36,003 nt of DNA, taken from positions 1 to 36,003 of the forward strand of contig NZ_JABVEB010000055.1 in the NCBI RefSeq assembly GCF_014323665.1, read 5' to 3'. A model generated the notes under the pieces. That model was not told where the DNA came from, searched no databases, and was given only the letters and a program-made list of their open reading frames with translations. The position numbers were made by a program, and so were the translations under genes. The stretch comes from Actinomadura sp. HBU206391. GTDB lineage: Bacteria > Actinomycetota > Actinomycetes > Streptosporangiales > Streptosporangiaceae. Below are positions 8,124 to 17,222 of this stretch, piece by piece; position 1 is the first letter of the stretch; each line of letters begins with the position of its first letter.

Positions 8124-11100
8124 TCACCAGTCGCGGACGATCTTGCTACCGGGTCCCAGCAGCTCGGCGCCCCGCACCCGCTGGCGGCGGGCCAGGTGCA
8201 CTTCGAGATCGGGCTTGCCGGCGAGCGGGGTGAGGTCGACCTCGCCGCTGCCCGCCAGACAGAGGAACCTGAGCTGGGACAACTCGGCCAGCGGCCGCAG
8301 ATCGGGCGGTTGCCGGAATTCCCGAAGATGCAGTGAGGTGAGCTCCGGCAGCTCCCGCAACGCGGCCAGCTCGCCGACCCCGGTCTCGGAAATGTCGAGT
8401 GAGTTCAGGCGGGCCAGTCCGCGCAGGGGCCGGAGATCGGTGAGGCCAGAGGCTCCGCGCAGCGACAGGTTCGAGAGGGTCTCGGCCCACCATTCGATGC
8501 CGATCAGGTCGGTCAGCGGGCAGGAGTTCAGGTGCAGGGCGCGCAGCCGGCCTAGCTGCTCGAACCGCCGCAGCGCGCGGACGTCACGCAGGGTCGCGCA
8601 CTGTCCGATGATGAGGAAGGAGAGCGCCGTGGGCGCGAGTGACCGTCCGAGCACCTCGATGTCGTCGAGCTGGCCGAGCAGTAGCCGTTTGACGCGAGCG
8701 CAGGAGCGCAGCGGCGTCAGGTCCATGCCACGGGTGTCGTCGATGTAGAGACTGCGCAGGCCCGCGACGTCGGCCAGCGGCGCGAGGGCGATGTCTCCCA
8801 CGTCTCCGAGCAGCAGGTGCTCCAGGGCGGTGCCGCACGAGAGCGGAGACAGGTCGCGCAGCGCCGGGTCCTCGAGGACCCAGAGGGCCGACAGCCTGGG
8901 CATGCGCTCGACGAAGCCCAGGTCTCCGTACCCCAGCGGCAGCCGGTAGGCCAGATCCTCCAGATCCTTGAGCTCGGCCAGGCCCGCCATCAGGGCGACG
9001 TCGTTGATCTCCCTGATCCGTACGGCGTGCGGGGAGGGCCGCAGCACCGTGCGCGCGAACTCCACCGGATCGAACCGCGGCCATGCGCGCATCAGCTCCT
9101 CGTGGATCCGCGGGTCGTCATAGCGAGCGGAACGGGCGATCACCTTGAGCGCGTGATCGCCGCCGATGCCCGCCGCCGCCCTGATCGTCGCCGCGGCCTG
9201 CCGTACGCCGCGCGGCGGGCGGTCGGCGAGCAGATCCAGCACGAACTCGCCCGCCGCCGCCAGCGCCTTCGCGTCGGCCATGCCGCGCGGCGGCAGCAGG
9301 TCGCGGGTCACCTGCTGGATCTCCTCCTGGAGACCTGGATCGATCTGGGGACAGGTCTCCTGGCAGGCGACCGCGAGCGCCAGCACCACCCTGCGCACGG
9401 ACATGTCCCGTTCCGCGCGGTCGAGCAGCCCGCGCAGCAGTTCCGTACGCTGCCGCGGCTGGGCGTGGCCGGCGGCCATGACGATGACCTCCCGCCACTG
9501 GTCGTCCTGGGCGTGCTCGACGAGCACGCCGATGTCCTCGGCCTCGATCGCCGCGCGGGCGGCGAGGTACTCCTGGAAGGTGCCGTGCACGAAGTCGACC
9601 CGGCCGGTGACCGGTTCGCGGATCAGCCCGCTGCGGTTCAGCAGGTGACTGAACACCTGCTCGGCGTCGGCCGAGATGCGCGGCATCAGCGCGAGACTCT
9701 GCTCGACCTGCTTGACGACGCGATCGCACGGCGCGTCGCTCAGACCGTTGCGGATCAACCAGTACGCCAGGTTCTGCAGGATGAGGCTCTTGTCGGTACG
9801 CGACAGCGCCGGGCCGCGGTCGTTGATCCGGCGCTCGGTCTCGCGCCGCTCCAGCAGCAGCTCCAGGGCGACCGCGTAGAGCTCCATCCGGTCCTGCGGT
9901 AGCTGCATGCGCCGGTCCAGGTGCAGGGCGCAGAGCAGGGCGCACAGCAGCGGGTTGGTGGCGAGTTCGCGCAGGTGACGCCGGGCGTGCACCTTCTCCA
10001 GCAGCTCGCCCTCGCATGCCCGGAGCCGATTCTGCTCCTCCTCGTCGGCGGTCTCGTTGCGCATCGCGGCGTGCCAGTGCCGCGCGAACGACTTCACGTC
10101 CGGCCAGGACATCGGCAGCAGCTCCGCGGAGTCGAAGCCCTCGTTGTCGAGCCAGTCCCCGGTGGCCGCCGCCGGGCGTGAGGTGACGACGTAGCGTGCC
10201 TGCGGGAAGACGCCGACGAGCTCGCGCAGCCAGCCGCGCGCCGCCTCGCGCTCGCACTCGGGCAGCTCGTCGATGCCGTCGATGAGCACCAGGGCCCGGC
10301 CGGACTTGAGCACCCGGTGCACCCACCCGCGGGGCATGTCGTCGGCGATGTGCCGCCCCACCTGGCTGAGGAAGTGCTCGGGCGCCGGCAGCTCCGCGCC
10401 CACGTAGCGGCGCAGCGGAAGGAAGAACGGCACCAGACCGGTCAGGCCGGAGAGCTGCTCGCCGAAGTCGCCGCGCGCACTGCGTACGGCGAGCCACTGC
10501 AGCAGCGTGGTCTTCCCCGAGCCGGCGTCGCCGCGCACGAACAGCCGTGGGGTGCCGCCGAGCGCCTCGTGGACGCGCCAGGTCGTGGCCGCCGCGTCGG
10601 GGCGCGGGTGCGCCTCCTCGATCCGCCCGAGGCCGCCGAGCGACGACGACACGCCCTGCCGCAGGCCCTCGCCCTGCACGTTGAGGCTGATGTAGGCGAC
10701 GCTCAGGGGATAGCGGCGTACGGCCTGCGAGACCGTGACGCCGAACAGCTCCAGCCGGTCGAGCGTATTGGCCACCTGCCGGCGGTAGGTGGCGAGGAAG
10801 GCGACGTCCGGATCGGCCTCGTCCATCCTCGGGATCCGGTCCAGCAGCTCGCGGATGCCGGTGACGATCTGGGTCTCGCGGCGCAGGATCTCGGTGAGGG
10901 CGCCCTTGCCGAACGCGGGCAGGCCCACGGTGACCTCGAGGACGTAGGCGCAGCATTCGGCCAGCACCCGGTCGTACAGCCCGGCGGCCTGATGCCCGAG
11001 ATCCCTGGTGGCGTCCGGGCTGCCGGCCCGGATGTGCCGCTCGAGGAAGAGCGCGTCGAGGTCGGCCGCGAACAGGTCCTGATCGGTGAGCTCGGCCCGC

Positions 11101-11381
11101 TCGAACGCCGCCGTCACCGCGAACACGGCGGCGTTGCGCTCATGGTCGGCCAGGCCGCCGAACTCGTGTTCCAGCACCGTGAGGAGCCGGTCGGCCACGG
11201 TCTCCTCGAGATCCTCGAACAGCCGCTGCGTGCGCCGGCGCTCTCGTATCCCCGCCGCCTTGCCGGTGATCGCGTCGACGATCGAGCCGCTCATCTCCGC
11301 GGCGAACTGGTGGTCCTTCAGCCAGAGCTTGGCCGCCGTCTTGATCACCGCGGCGCCGAGCCCGAGGAGAATGTCAGCCAT
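8124..11381 (-). CDS. NACHT-domain STAND NTPase with C-terminal leucine-rich repeats
   Basis: A 1085-residue NLR-like protein. Residues 1-250 are a helical N-terminal domain of the kind found before actinobacterial NACHT modules. The NTPase has Walker A G-D-A-G-S-G-K-T at 284-291, Walker B L-V-L-I-D-G-I-D-E-L at 364-373, the sensor V-V-T-S-R-P at 398-403 and the N-P-L-L-C helix at 476-480. The F-V-H-G-T-F-Q-E-Y-L-A-A-R motif at 597-609 is the winged-helix signature of bacterial NACHTs. A helical region follows, then irregular leucine-rich repeats from about 800 to 1065 with D-L-x-P-L repeats. The ATG at 11381 has AGGAG 9 bases upstream. Bacterial NACHT proteins include antiphage effectors whose repeats sense phage; no nuclease or pore-forming domain is evident here. 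It is a single-gene unit, convergent with the sigma operon. Confidence 0.93.
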   Translation of the reverse strand: MADILLGLGAAVIKTAAKLWLKDHQFAAEMSGSIVDAITGKAAGIRERRRTQRLFEDLEETVADRLLTVLEHEFGGLADHERNAAVFAVTAAFERAELTDQDLFAADLDALFLERHIRAGSPDATRDLGHQAAGLYDRVLAECCAYVLEVTVGLPAFGKGALTEILRRETQIVTGIRELLDRIPRMDEADPDVAFLATYRRQVANTLDRLELFGVTVSQAVRRYPLSVAYISLNVQGEGLRQGVSSSLGGLGRIEEAHPRPDAAATTWRVHEALGGTPRLFVRGDAGSGKTTLLQWLAVRSARGDFGEQLSGLTGLVPFFLPLRRYVGAELPAPEHFLSQVGRHIADDMPRGWVHRVLKSGRALVLIDGIDELPECEREAARGWLRELVGVFPQARYVVTSRPAAATGDWLDNEGFDSAELLPMSWPDVKSFARHWHAAMRNETADEEEQNRLRACEGELLEKVHARRHLRELATNPLLCALLCALHLDRRMQLPQDRMELYAVALELLLERRETERRINDRGPALSRTDKSLILQNLAYWLIRNGLSDAPCDRVVKQVEQSLALMPRISADAEQVFSHLLNRSGLIREPVTGRVDFVHGTFQEYLAARAAIEAEDIGVLVEHAQDDQWREVIVMAAGHAQPRQRTELLRGLLDRAERDMSVRRVVLALAVACQETCPQIDPGLQEEIQQVTRDLLPPRGMADAKALAAAGEFVLDLLADRPPRGVRQAAATIRAAAGIGGDHALKVIARSARYDDPRIHEELMRAWPRFDPVEFARTVLRPSPHAVRIREINDVALMAGLAELKDLEDLAYRLPLGYGDLGFVERMPRLSALWVLEDPALRDLSPLSCGTALEHLLLGDVGDIALAPLADVAGLRSLYIDDTRGMDLTPLRSCARVKRLLLGQLDDIEVLGRSLAPTALSFLIIGQCATLRDVRALRRFEQLGRLRALHLNSCPLTDLIGIEWWAETLSNLSLRGASGLTDLRPLRGLARLNSLDISETGVGELAALRELPELTSLHLREFRQPPDLRPLAELSQLRFLCLAGSGEVDLTPLAGKPDLEVHLARRQRVRGAELLGPGSKIVRDW

Positions 11382-11515
11382 CGGCAACACTCCTGCCACG
11401 TAGGCGTTGATCCGCAGTATCAAGCCTGCTGAGCCGCAGATCCTTTCTCTGTGGCATGTGGCAGTGAAAATCGTCGGTAAGAGAAGTCAATCTTCCATGG
11501 CGACGGTTCTGCCGG

Positions 11516-12391
11516 TCAGCGCGGGAGCGCGTAAAGCCCCTCGTCGAGGGGGTCGACGAGCCCGTCGGCGACGAGGCCGTCCAGAGCCCGTTCGCGTTGT
11601 ACGGCGTCGTCCCAGACGACGTCGAGCAGGGCCTTCTCGACCGGGCCCTCGGCCTGCCGCAGCACCGCGAGCAGCCGGCCTCGGCACTGCCGGTCGGTGC
11701 CCGCGTACTGCTGGCCGCGCCTCGGCGGCCCGTCGTACGCCGGCCGCCCGGCCAGCCGCCAGGCACAGCGCTCGGCGACCGGACAGGCGCCGCAGCGCGG
11801 AGCGCGGGCAGTGCACACCAGGGCGCCGAGCTCCATGACCGCTACCGACCAGCGCGCCGCGACCGGCGGATCAAGCGGGAGCAGCGACTCGGCGAGCCGT
11901 ACCTCGGCCACCGTCTGCGCCTTCGGCGGGTACTCCTCGCCGCCGACCGTCCGGGCCAGCACGCGTCGCACGTTGGTGTCGAGCACGGCGTGACGCTGCC
12001 CGTACGCGAAGCTCGCGACCGCGGCCGCCGTGTACGAGCCGATACCGGGCAGGGCCAGCAGGGCGTCGTAGGAGTCCGGCACCCTGCCGTCGTGCTCGCC
12101 CGCGATGGCGACGGCGCTCGCGTGCAGCCTCAGAGCGCGGCGCGGGTAACCGAGCCGCCCCCAGGCCCGTACGGCCTCGCCCGACGGCTCGGCGGCCAGC
12201 GCGGACGGCGTGGGCCAGCGGGCCAGCCACTCCGCCCATACCGGCAGCACACGGCTCACCGGCGTCTGCTGGAGCATGATCTCGCTGACCAGTACTCCCC
12301 AGGGGGTGGCCTCGGGCGCGCGCCACGGCAGATCGCGGGCGTTCTCGGCGTACCAGCCCAGGATGGGGGCGGCGAAATGGGACGAGCGCAT
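11516..12391 (-). CDS. mutY: Adenine DNA glycosylase MutY
   Basis: A 291-residue base-excision repair enzyme that removes adenine mispaired with 8-oxoguanine. The helix-hairpin-helix glycosylase core carries the catalytic glutamate E37 (V-S-E-I-M-L-Q-Q-T), the hairpin L-P-G-I-G-S-Y-T-A-A-A at 114-124 and the catalytic aspartate D138 (V-L-D-T-N-V). The [4Fe-4S] cluster ligands C193, C200, C203 and C209 have the classic C-x6-C-x2-C-x5-C spacing. The C-terminus is short and lacks a clear NUDIX-like 8-oxoG recognition domain, as is usual in actinobacteria. The ATG at 12391 matches family N-termini, but no good ribosome binding site precedes it. It is divergent from the hypothetical gene at 12458 and upstream of the NACHT gene, 134 bases away. 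Confidence 0.96.
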   Translation of the reverse strand: MRSSHFAAPILGWYAENARDLPWRAPEATPWGVLVSEIMLQQTPVSRVLPVWAEWLARWPTPSALAAEPSGEAVRAWGRLGYPRRALRLHASAVAIAGEHDGRVPDSYDALLALPGIGSYTAAAVASFAYGQRHAVLDTNVRRVLARTVGGEEYPPKAQTVAEVRLAESLLPLDPPVAARWSVAVMELGALVCTARAPRCGACPVAERCAWRLAGRPAYDGPPRRGQQYAGTDRQCRGRLLAVLRQAEGPVEKALLDVVWDDAVQRERALDGLVADGLVDPLDEGLYALPR

Positions 12392-12457
12392 AACAGGTCT
12401 GATACTTCCACGGCGGGTCGCCACCGTAAGACAAGATCCGCGAAGCATACTGTCCGC

Positions 12458-13129
12458 ATGGAATTGGGTACTGAACGTAGTTCCCATGAGGAATCCGCCG
12501 AAGCGTATTGGCGGCGGCGGGCCTTCGCGCTCACCGGCGTCCTCGCGACGGTCGGGCTCGTGGCATGGGGATGTTCGGGTGGCGGCGGAAACGACAAGGA
12601 CCGGTCGATCCACAATGCCGCCGGCCTGAGCACCCCGACTCCCGTCAGCACCGTGTCGGTGCCGGTGGCCACGCCGACGGTCACGATCACGGCGACCGCG
12701 AAGGTCACCGTACGGCCCTCGTCCCCGGTGCGCATTGGCGACGCCTGCGCCCCAGGCGACGTGGTGGTCAACCTCGACTCCAAGGCGGACGCCTACAGGG
12801 GCAAGGCACGGCCGCAGTTCCTGATCAGTGTGGTCAACACGGGCAAGCGCCCCTGCACCTTCGGCGTCGGGCCGAAGGAGCTGGAGCTGCGGGTCACGTC
12901 CGGTCCGGACCGGATCTGGTCCTCAGCACACTGCGCACGGGGTGACGGCTCGTCGATCCGGCTGCTCAAGCGAGGCATCCCGTACGCGGAGACGGTCACC
13001 TGGGACCGCAAGCGATCGGCGAACGGCTGTGGCGGCAGCCGGTCGCTGGCCCGTCCCGGCACCTACGTGGTCGCGGTCAAGGCCGACCACCAGCGACCCA
13101 AGCGCGAGGTGTTCCGGCTCCGCCCCTGA
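12458..13129 (+). CDS. Membrane-anchored hypothetical protein
   Basis: A 223-residue protein of unrecognised function. A cytoplasmic head of about 20 residues ends in W-R-R-R, followed by one membrane helix (about 22-38). A Ser/Thr/Pro/Val-rich linker (about 45-90) leads to an exported domain from about 90 to the C-terminus. That domain has C97, C133, C159 and C191, which could form two disulfides, and looks beta-rich. The C39 after the helix weakly resembles a lipobox, but the context (A-W-G-C) and the long N-terminal region make an uncleaved anchor at least as likely. The start is supported by a CATACT box 6 bases upstream, consistent with leaderless transcription. It is divergent from mutY, with 66 bases between. 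Confidence 0.75.
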   Translation: MELGTERSSHEESAEAYWRRRAFALTGVLATVGLVAWGCSGGGGNDKDRSIHNAAGLSTPTPVSTVSVPVATPTVTITATAKVTVRPSSPVRIGDACAPGDVVVNLDSKADAYRGKARPQFLISVVNTGKRPCTFGVGPKELELRVTSGPDRIWSSAHCARGDGSSIRLLKRGIPYAETVTWDRKRSANGCGGSRSLARPGTYVVAVKADHQRPKREVFRLRP

Positions 13130-13144
13130 CGGCTCCGCCCACGG

Positions 13145-15952
13145 TCACGGCTGCGGCCGAGCCGGCTCGTGGACGCCGGACGATCCGCGCCCGGCCGAGT
13201 AGGCCGTGCCCAGCCGCGAGATCACAAAGGCGGCGATCAGGGCCATGAGCGAGCCGGTGAGCACGTCGCGCCCCGCGAGCGGCGAGAGGACGTCCCCGCC
13301 CGAGCCTACGTAGAAAAACCCCGCCGTCTCGCCGACGACCGGGCCGAGCAGTGCGAGCCAGATCGCTCCGAGAGGCGCGCGCCGTCCGCGCACGTAGACC
13401 TCGATGACATGAACGGCGAGTGCCGTTCCGACCAGCAGCACGGAGATCAGTCCGAACGGACCGTTGGCCGCGTAGAAGTAGGCGTCGGGCGACGACGGGT
13501 CCCTCGGAAAGCCCACTGTCTTGTTCCGGGCGTACCACGGTGTCACGAGGCTCCCGAGCAGGAAGCCACCGGCGATCAATGTCGCCACCGCCGCCATCAC
13601 GCCGGAGACCTTCGCGACCGGCGTTCGGGCGGGGCCGGGCGGAGCGGTCGGTGTCCTCGTGCGAGCCGCCCGCACGGCCATGACGACGCCGATGGGGACC
13701 GCGAAGAGGGAGACGACCAGGGACAGGTACATCAGTTGGAGACTGCCGGTCGGAGAGCGTCCGACGACGCACAGCCCCGTGACGGCCGCCACCACGCCGA
13801 CGACCTTCGCCGTCGAGCCCGGCGAGGTGGCTCCGGTCCGGCCGTCGTGCCCTGGCGAGGACTGCGGGCGCGATGCCAACCCAGCGGCGATCGTCAGCAG
13901 GACGACCGCGCCGGTGAGCAGGTCGAGCCCGAGCTCCCACGGGGACTCCGCCCTGTCGTCGTAGCCGAACATGAGGTGCAGCCGGGCCGCAATCACCGCG
14001 GCGCACATGAGCAGCGCCACCTGCCAGTCGAGACCGGTCGCCCTGAACGCCGCCACGGCGGCCATGCCCAGGCAGCAGGCAAGAAGCAGTGCCATCGCGG
14101 CCAGGAACACATCGTCGTGGACGTAGAGGTGCACCTCCGTCCGCCTGATGTCCCCGGGGCCGGCCGGCCTCTCGCGACGCTGCAGCGTGTACCAGGGCAG
14201 GACCATTCCGATCATGGCGAGTCCCAGCCCGGCCAGTGCCAGCATCTGGGCGACGGCCGCCGCCGCCGAGAATCCGTTACCGCCGCCCACAGGCACACTC
14301 GGACGTGTCATGCCCCCCGTACGCGCGGGTTCACCGCCCGCGGCCCCACGATCCCAGCCGTCCGAGCGAGGGCGGGGAAGAGGAGCCCGGTCATGGTGTC
14401 GGGGGGCCGCGCCGACCGCGGGAGCCGGATGACGAAGCCGGTGGCCAAGCCGGGAGATCACGAAGGCGACGACCAGGGCCGACAGCGAGCCGACGAGCAG
14501 GTCGGCGCCGCCGAGGCGATGGAACTCGCCACGGTCGGAGCCGAAGGACAGGGTCGTGGACATGGGGATCGCCGCGGTTCCGAGGACCGTGCCGAACAGC
14601 GCGAGGAAGGCGACCCCTGCGGGGACCGCGCGGCCGCGCACGGCCACCTCGATGACGTACACGGCGACGGCCGCACCGAGCATCAGCATCGCCGGCACCG
14701 TGAGCAGGGGATACATGTCATGGAAGTGGGCGAAGTCGACGTCAGGGCGCTCTCCGGGCCCCGCCCACGCCACCCAGCGGCCCCACGGTCGCCAGGCGCT
14801 CGCGATCAGCAGACCCGCGCCGGCGGCGGCGGCCAGCCCCGCCGCGACCTCCACGACGATGCCGGCCGGTGTCAGCCGAGGGCGGGAACGGGTCCGCCGC
14901 CCGCTGCCGGAGACCGCTCGTAGCCGCCAGGCCATGGCCACGAAGCCGACAAGGAACACCAGCGCAGCGATCGCCGGGACCGCCAATTGGCCGAGATGAA
15001 GGACCGGCGCCGCCGGGATCACGATGCTCACGCTCACGATCGCCAGCACGATCACCAGAGTGATGCGCTCCCACGACCCGCGTCGGCCCTGCGGTCCCTC
15101 GCCGCCGAGATCCGCTGCCACGACCCACGGCACGGCGAGCGCGCAGAGGGGCACCGCGATGAACAGCAACGTTGGAACGCAGGCGAGCACGCATCCCGCC
15201 GCCACCACCACACTCATGTCCGCGAACACCGAGAGCGGGCGCGGAGGTGCCGATCGCGGCGGCCCGGGGAGGGGCTGTGCCCTGGCCGCGAACGCCGCCG
15301 CGACGACGAGCATCAGCACCGACACCACGGTGTCGAGCAGATACTGCGCGGCCGCATAAAGCACGGCGATCACGCACGCGACCACCACGTCGGAGAGCGT
15401 GGCGGGAGAACGGGCGAGCACACGTCGTACTCCCGCCGCCGCCTCCCCGGGCGCCGACAGCGGGCGCGGGGAAGTCGACCCCGGCGGCGGCTCGGCAACG
15501 GGCCGTCGCCGCGCCGCGGAGGCCGAGCCGGCGGCGAGGACCACCATCACGCAGGCGCCGGAGAGCAGATCCAGCCCGACGTCCCACCCCGGCGCGTACA
15601 GGCTGCCGATCTCGATGAGACCTTGAAGTCGCGCCGCCGCCACCGCCGTGACCATCAGCAGCGGGACCTGCCAGTCGAGACGGGTCCCGGTCCACGCCGA
15701 GACGGCGGCGGTGCCGACGCACCAGGCCAGGAGCAGGCCCACCATGGCCAGGAACAGGTCCTCGTAGCCGTGTACCAAGTTTCGGTCGGCACCGGTGCTG
15801 ACCTCGTAGCCGCGTTCCGAGAGCCAGGGGAGGGCGAGACCGGCCACTGCGAGCCCGACCCCCGCCAACGCCAGTGCCCGGGCCGAGAGCCTTGTCGTGC
15901 TCGGAGCCCGCGGCGGCTTACCGTCGCCCTCCGGATCAGTCGCGTCGGTCAT
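13145..15952 (-). CDS. Polytopic membrane protein made of two related halves
   Basis: A 935-residue, very hydrophobic protein with many predicted membrane helices and no recognised catalytic domain. It contains an internal duplication. Half 1 (about 24-505) and half 2 (about 566-917) share, in order, A-L-A-G-x-G-L-A near the N-terminus, L-D-W-Q-V at 92 and 641, G-L-D-L-L at 126 and 675, V-I-E-V-x-V-R-G-R at 433 and 849, and A-F-V-I-S-R-L-G at 496 and 908. Half 1 holds roughly 137 extra residues (about 185-345) with several helices. The polar linker (505-565) contains a methionine at 548 that looks like a former start codon, suggesting fusion of two paralogous genes. It lies downstream of disA on the same strand behind a hairpin. 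Function unknown; transport or signalling cannot be told apart. Confidence 0.8.
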   Translation of the reverse strand: MTDATDPEGDGKPPRAPSTTRLSARALALAGVGLAVAGLALPWLSERGYEVSTGADRNLVHGYEDLFLAMVGLLLAWCVGTAAVSAWTGTRLDWQVPLLMVTAVAAARLQGLIEIGSLYAPGWDVGLDLLSGACVMVVLAAGSASAARRRPVAEPPPGSTSPRPLSAPGEAAAGVRRVLARSPATLSDVVVACVIAVLYAAAQYLLDTVVSVLMLVVAAAFAARAQPLPGPPRSAPPRPLSVFADMSVVVAAGCVLACVPTLLFIAVPLCALAVPWVVAADLGGEGPQGRRGSWERITLVIVLAIVSVSIVIPAAPVLHLGQLAVPAIAALVFLVGFVAMAWRLRAVSGSGRRTRSRPRLTPAGIVVEVAAGLAAAAGAGLLIASAWRPWGRWVAWAGPGERPDVDFAHFHDMYPLLTVPAMLMLGAAVAVYVIEVAVRGRAVPAGVAFLALFGTVLGTAAIPMSTTLSFGSDRGEFHRLGGADLLVGSLSALVVAFVISRLGHRLRHPAPAVGAAPRHHDRAPLPRPRSDGWDRGAAGGEPARTGGMTRPSVPVGGGNGFSAAAAVAQMLALAGLGLAMIGMVLPWYTLQRRERPAGPGDIRRTEVHLYVHDDVFLAAMALLLACCLGMAAVAAFRATGLDWQVALLMCAAVIAARLHLMFGYDDRAESPWELGLDLLTGAVVLLTIAAGLASRPQSSPGHDGRTGATSPGSTAKVVGVVAAVTGLCVVGRSPTGSLQLMYLSLVVSLFAVPIGVVMAVRAARTRTPTAPPGPARTPVAKVSGVMAAVATLIAGGFLLGSLVTPWYARNKTVGFPRDPSSPDAYFYAANGPFGLISVLLVGTALAVHVIEVYVRGRRAPLGAIWLALLGPVVGETAGFFYVGSGGDVLSPLAGRDVLTGSLMALIAAFVISRLGTAYSAGRGSSGVHEPARPQP

Positions 15953-16005
15953 TTTGCTTCGACGGGCGACCGGCCGCGAGGGTTCACCCGCTCATCGCAG
16001 CACGT

Positions 16006-16021
16006 TGGCCGCTGACGGCCA
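16006..16021 (-). terminator. Hairpin just after disA
   Basis: A perfect 6-base stem (TGGCCG/CGGCCA) with a 4-base loop lies 4 bases past the disA stop codon on the minus strand. No T-run follows, as is common for actinobacterial terminators. It may separate disA from the downstream membrane protein gene, or only attenuate read-through. Confidence 0.4.
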
Positions 16022-16025
16022 CGGT

Positions 16026-17108
16026 CTAGACGTAACGCTCGAGGATCGAGGACTCGGCGAGCCTGGACAGGCCCTCACGGACGCTGCGGGCGCGGGTCTC
16101 GCCGACCCCGCCGACGGCCTGCAGGTCGTCGATGCTGGCGGCGAGCAGTTTCTGCAGCCCGCCGAAGTGCTCCACCAGCCCCTCGACGACGAGCCCCGGC
16201 AGCCGCGGCACCTTGGCGAGCAGCCGGTAGCCCTTGGGGCTCACCGGCACGTCCAGCGGGTCGCTGCCGGAGAAGCCCAGCACGTCGGCGACCGTGGAAA
16301 GGTCGAGCAGCTCGGTCGCCGACAGCCCGTCGAGCGCGCCGAGCACCCCGGTGACGCTGCCGTCACGGACCTTGCCCGGGACGTAGTCGCGCACGATCAG
16401 CGCGCGGTCGCCTTCGACGCCGGAGACGAGCTCGTCGAGTTGCAGGGACAGCAGGCGGCCGTCGGTGCCGAGCTCGACGACATAGCCCTCGATCTCGTCG
16501 GCGATGCGGCGCACCATCTCGAGCCGCTGCACGACCGCGGTCGAGTCGCGGACCGTGACAAGATCCTCGATCTCCAGCGCCGACAGCGTGCCCGACACCT
16601 CGTCGAGACGCAGTTTGTAGCGTTCGAGCGTGGCGAGGGCCTGGTTGGCCTTGGACAGGATGGTCGCCGAGTCCTCGAGGACGTAGCGGGTGCCGCCGAG
16701 GTAGAGCGCGATGATCCGCATCGACTGGCTGACCGAGATCACCGGGTAGCCGGTCTGCTTGGCCACCCGCTCGGCCGTCCGGTGCCTGGTGCCCGACTCC
16801 TCGGTCGGGATCGTGGGGTCGGGCACGAGATGCACGGCGGCCCGTACGACGCGGGCGTGCCTGCCGTCGAGCACGATGGCGCCGTCCATCTTGGCGAGCT
16901 CACGCAGCCGGGTGGCGGAGAACTCGACGTCGAGCTCGAATCCGCCGGTGCAGATCTCCTCGACGGTCTTGTCATAGCCGAGAACGATCAATCCGCCGGT
17001 GTGTCCCCGGAGGATGCGCTCCAGGCCGTCGCGGAGAGCAGTGCCCGGCGCCACCGCGGCGAGTGTCGCGCGGCGTCGCTCGTCTTGACCCTTTTCATGT
17101 ATTGGCAC
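16026..17108 (-). CDS. disA: DNA integrity scanning diadenylate cyclase DisA
   Basis: A 360-residue enzyme that makes cyclic di-AMP from two ATP and scans DNA for branched structures. The N-terminal DAC domain carries D75-G76-A77 and R108-H109-R110, the two active-site motifs, at the same positions as in characterised DisA proteins. A helical spine follows, and the C-terminus (about 290-350) has the helix-hairpin-helix DNA-binding region with V-P-R-L-P-G-L and V-G-G-V-G-E-T-R. The GTG start has a G-rich GGGGGT just upstream. It is downstream of radA on the same strand with a 114-base gap, the conserved radA-disA pairing in which RadA is thought to restrain DisA. No c-di-AMP phosphodiesterase is seen in the window. 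Confidence 0.97.
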   Translation of the reverse strand: MPIHEKGQDERRRATLAAVAPGTALRDGLERILRGHTGGLIVLGYDKTVEEICTGGFELDVEFSATRLRELAKMDGAIVLDGRHARVVRAAVHLVPDPTIPTEESGTRHRTAERVAKQTGYPVISVSQSMRIIALYLGGTRYVLEDSATILSKANQALATLERYKLRLDEVSGTLSALEIEDLVTVRDSTAVVQRLEMVRRIADEIEGYVVELGTDGRLLSLQLDELVSGVEGDRALIVRDYVPGKVRDGSVTGVLGALDGLSATELLDLSTVADVLGFSGSDPLDVPVSPKGYRLLAKVPRLPGLVVEGLVEHFGGLQKLLAASIDDLQAVGGVGETRARSVREGLSRLAESSILERYV

Positions 17109-17222
17109 TTGACCCCCGGAGGTCGCTGGACGGCGCTCAGTTTACCGACGACGACCGTTTGGTCGACTCCTCCGCAGGTCGCAAGAGCGAGTCGGACAAG
17201 TTCATACCCTGGTGGGACTCTG

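Noticed and set aside
11382..11515. A TTGACT at 11490-11485 as the -35 of the NACHT promoter
   Set aside because: No acceptable -10 stands 16-18 bases downstream, so the promoter was left unassigned.
12392..12424. A leaderless promoter for mutY based on TATCAG 7 bases before the ATG
   Set aside because: The hexamer lacks the final T that defines the TANNNT box and no -35 supports it.
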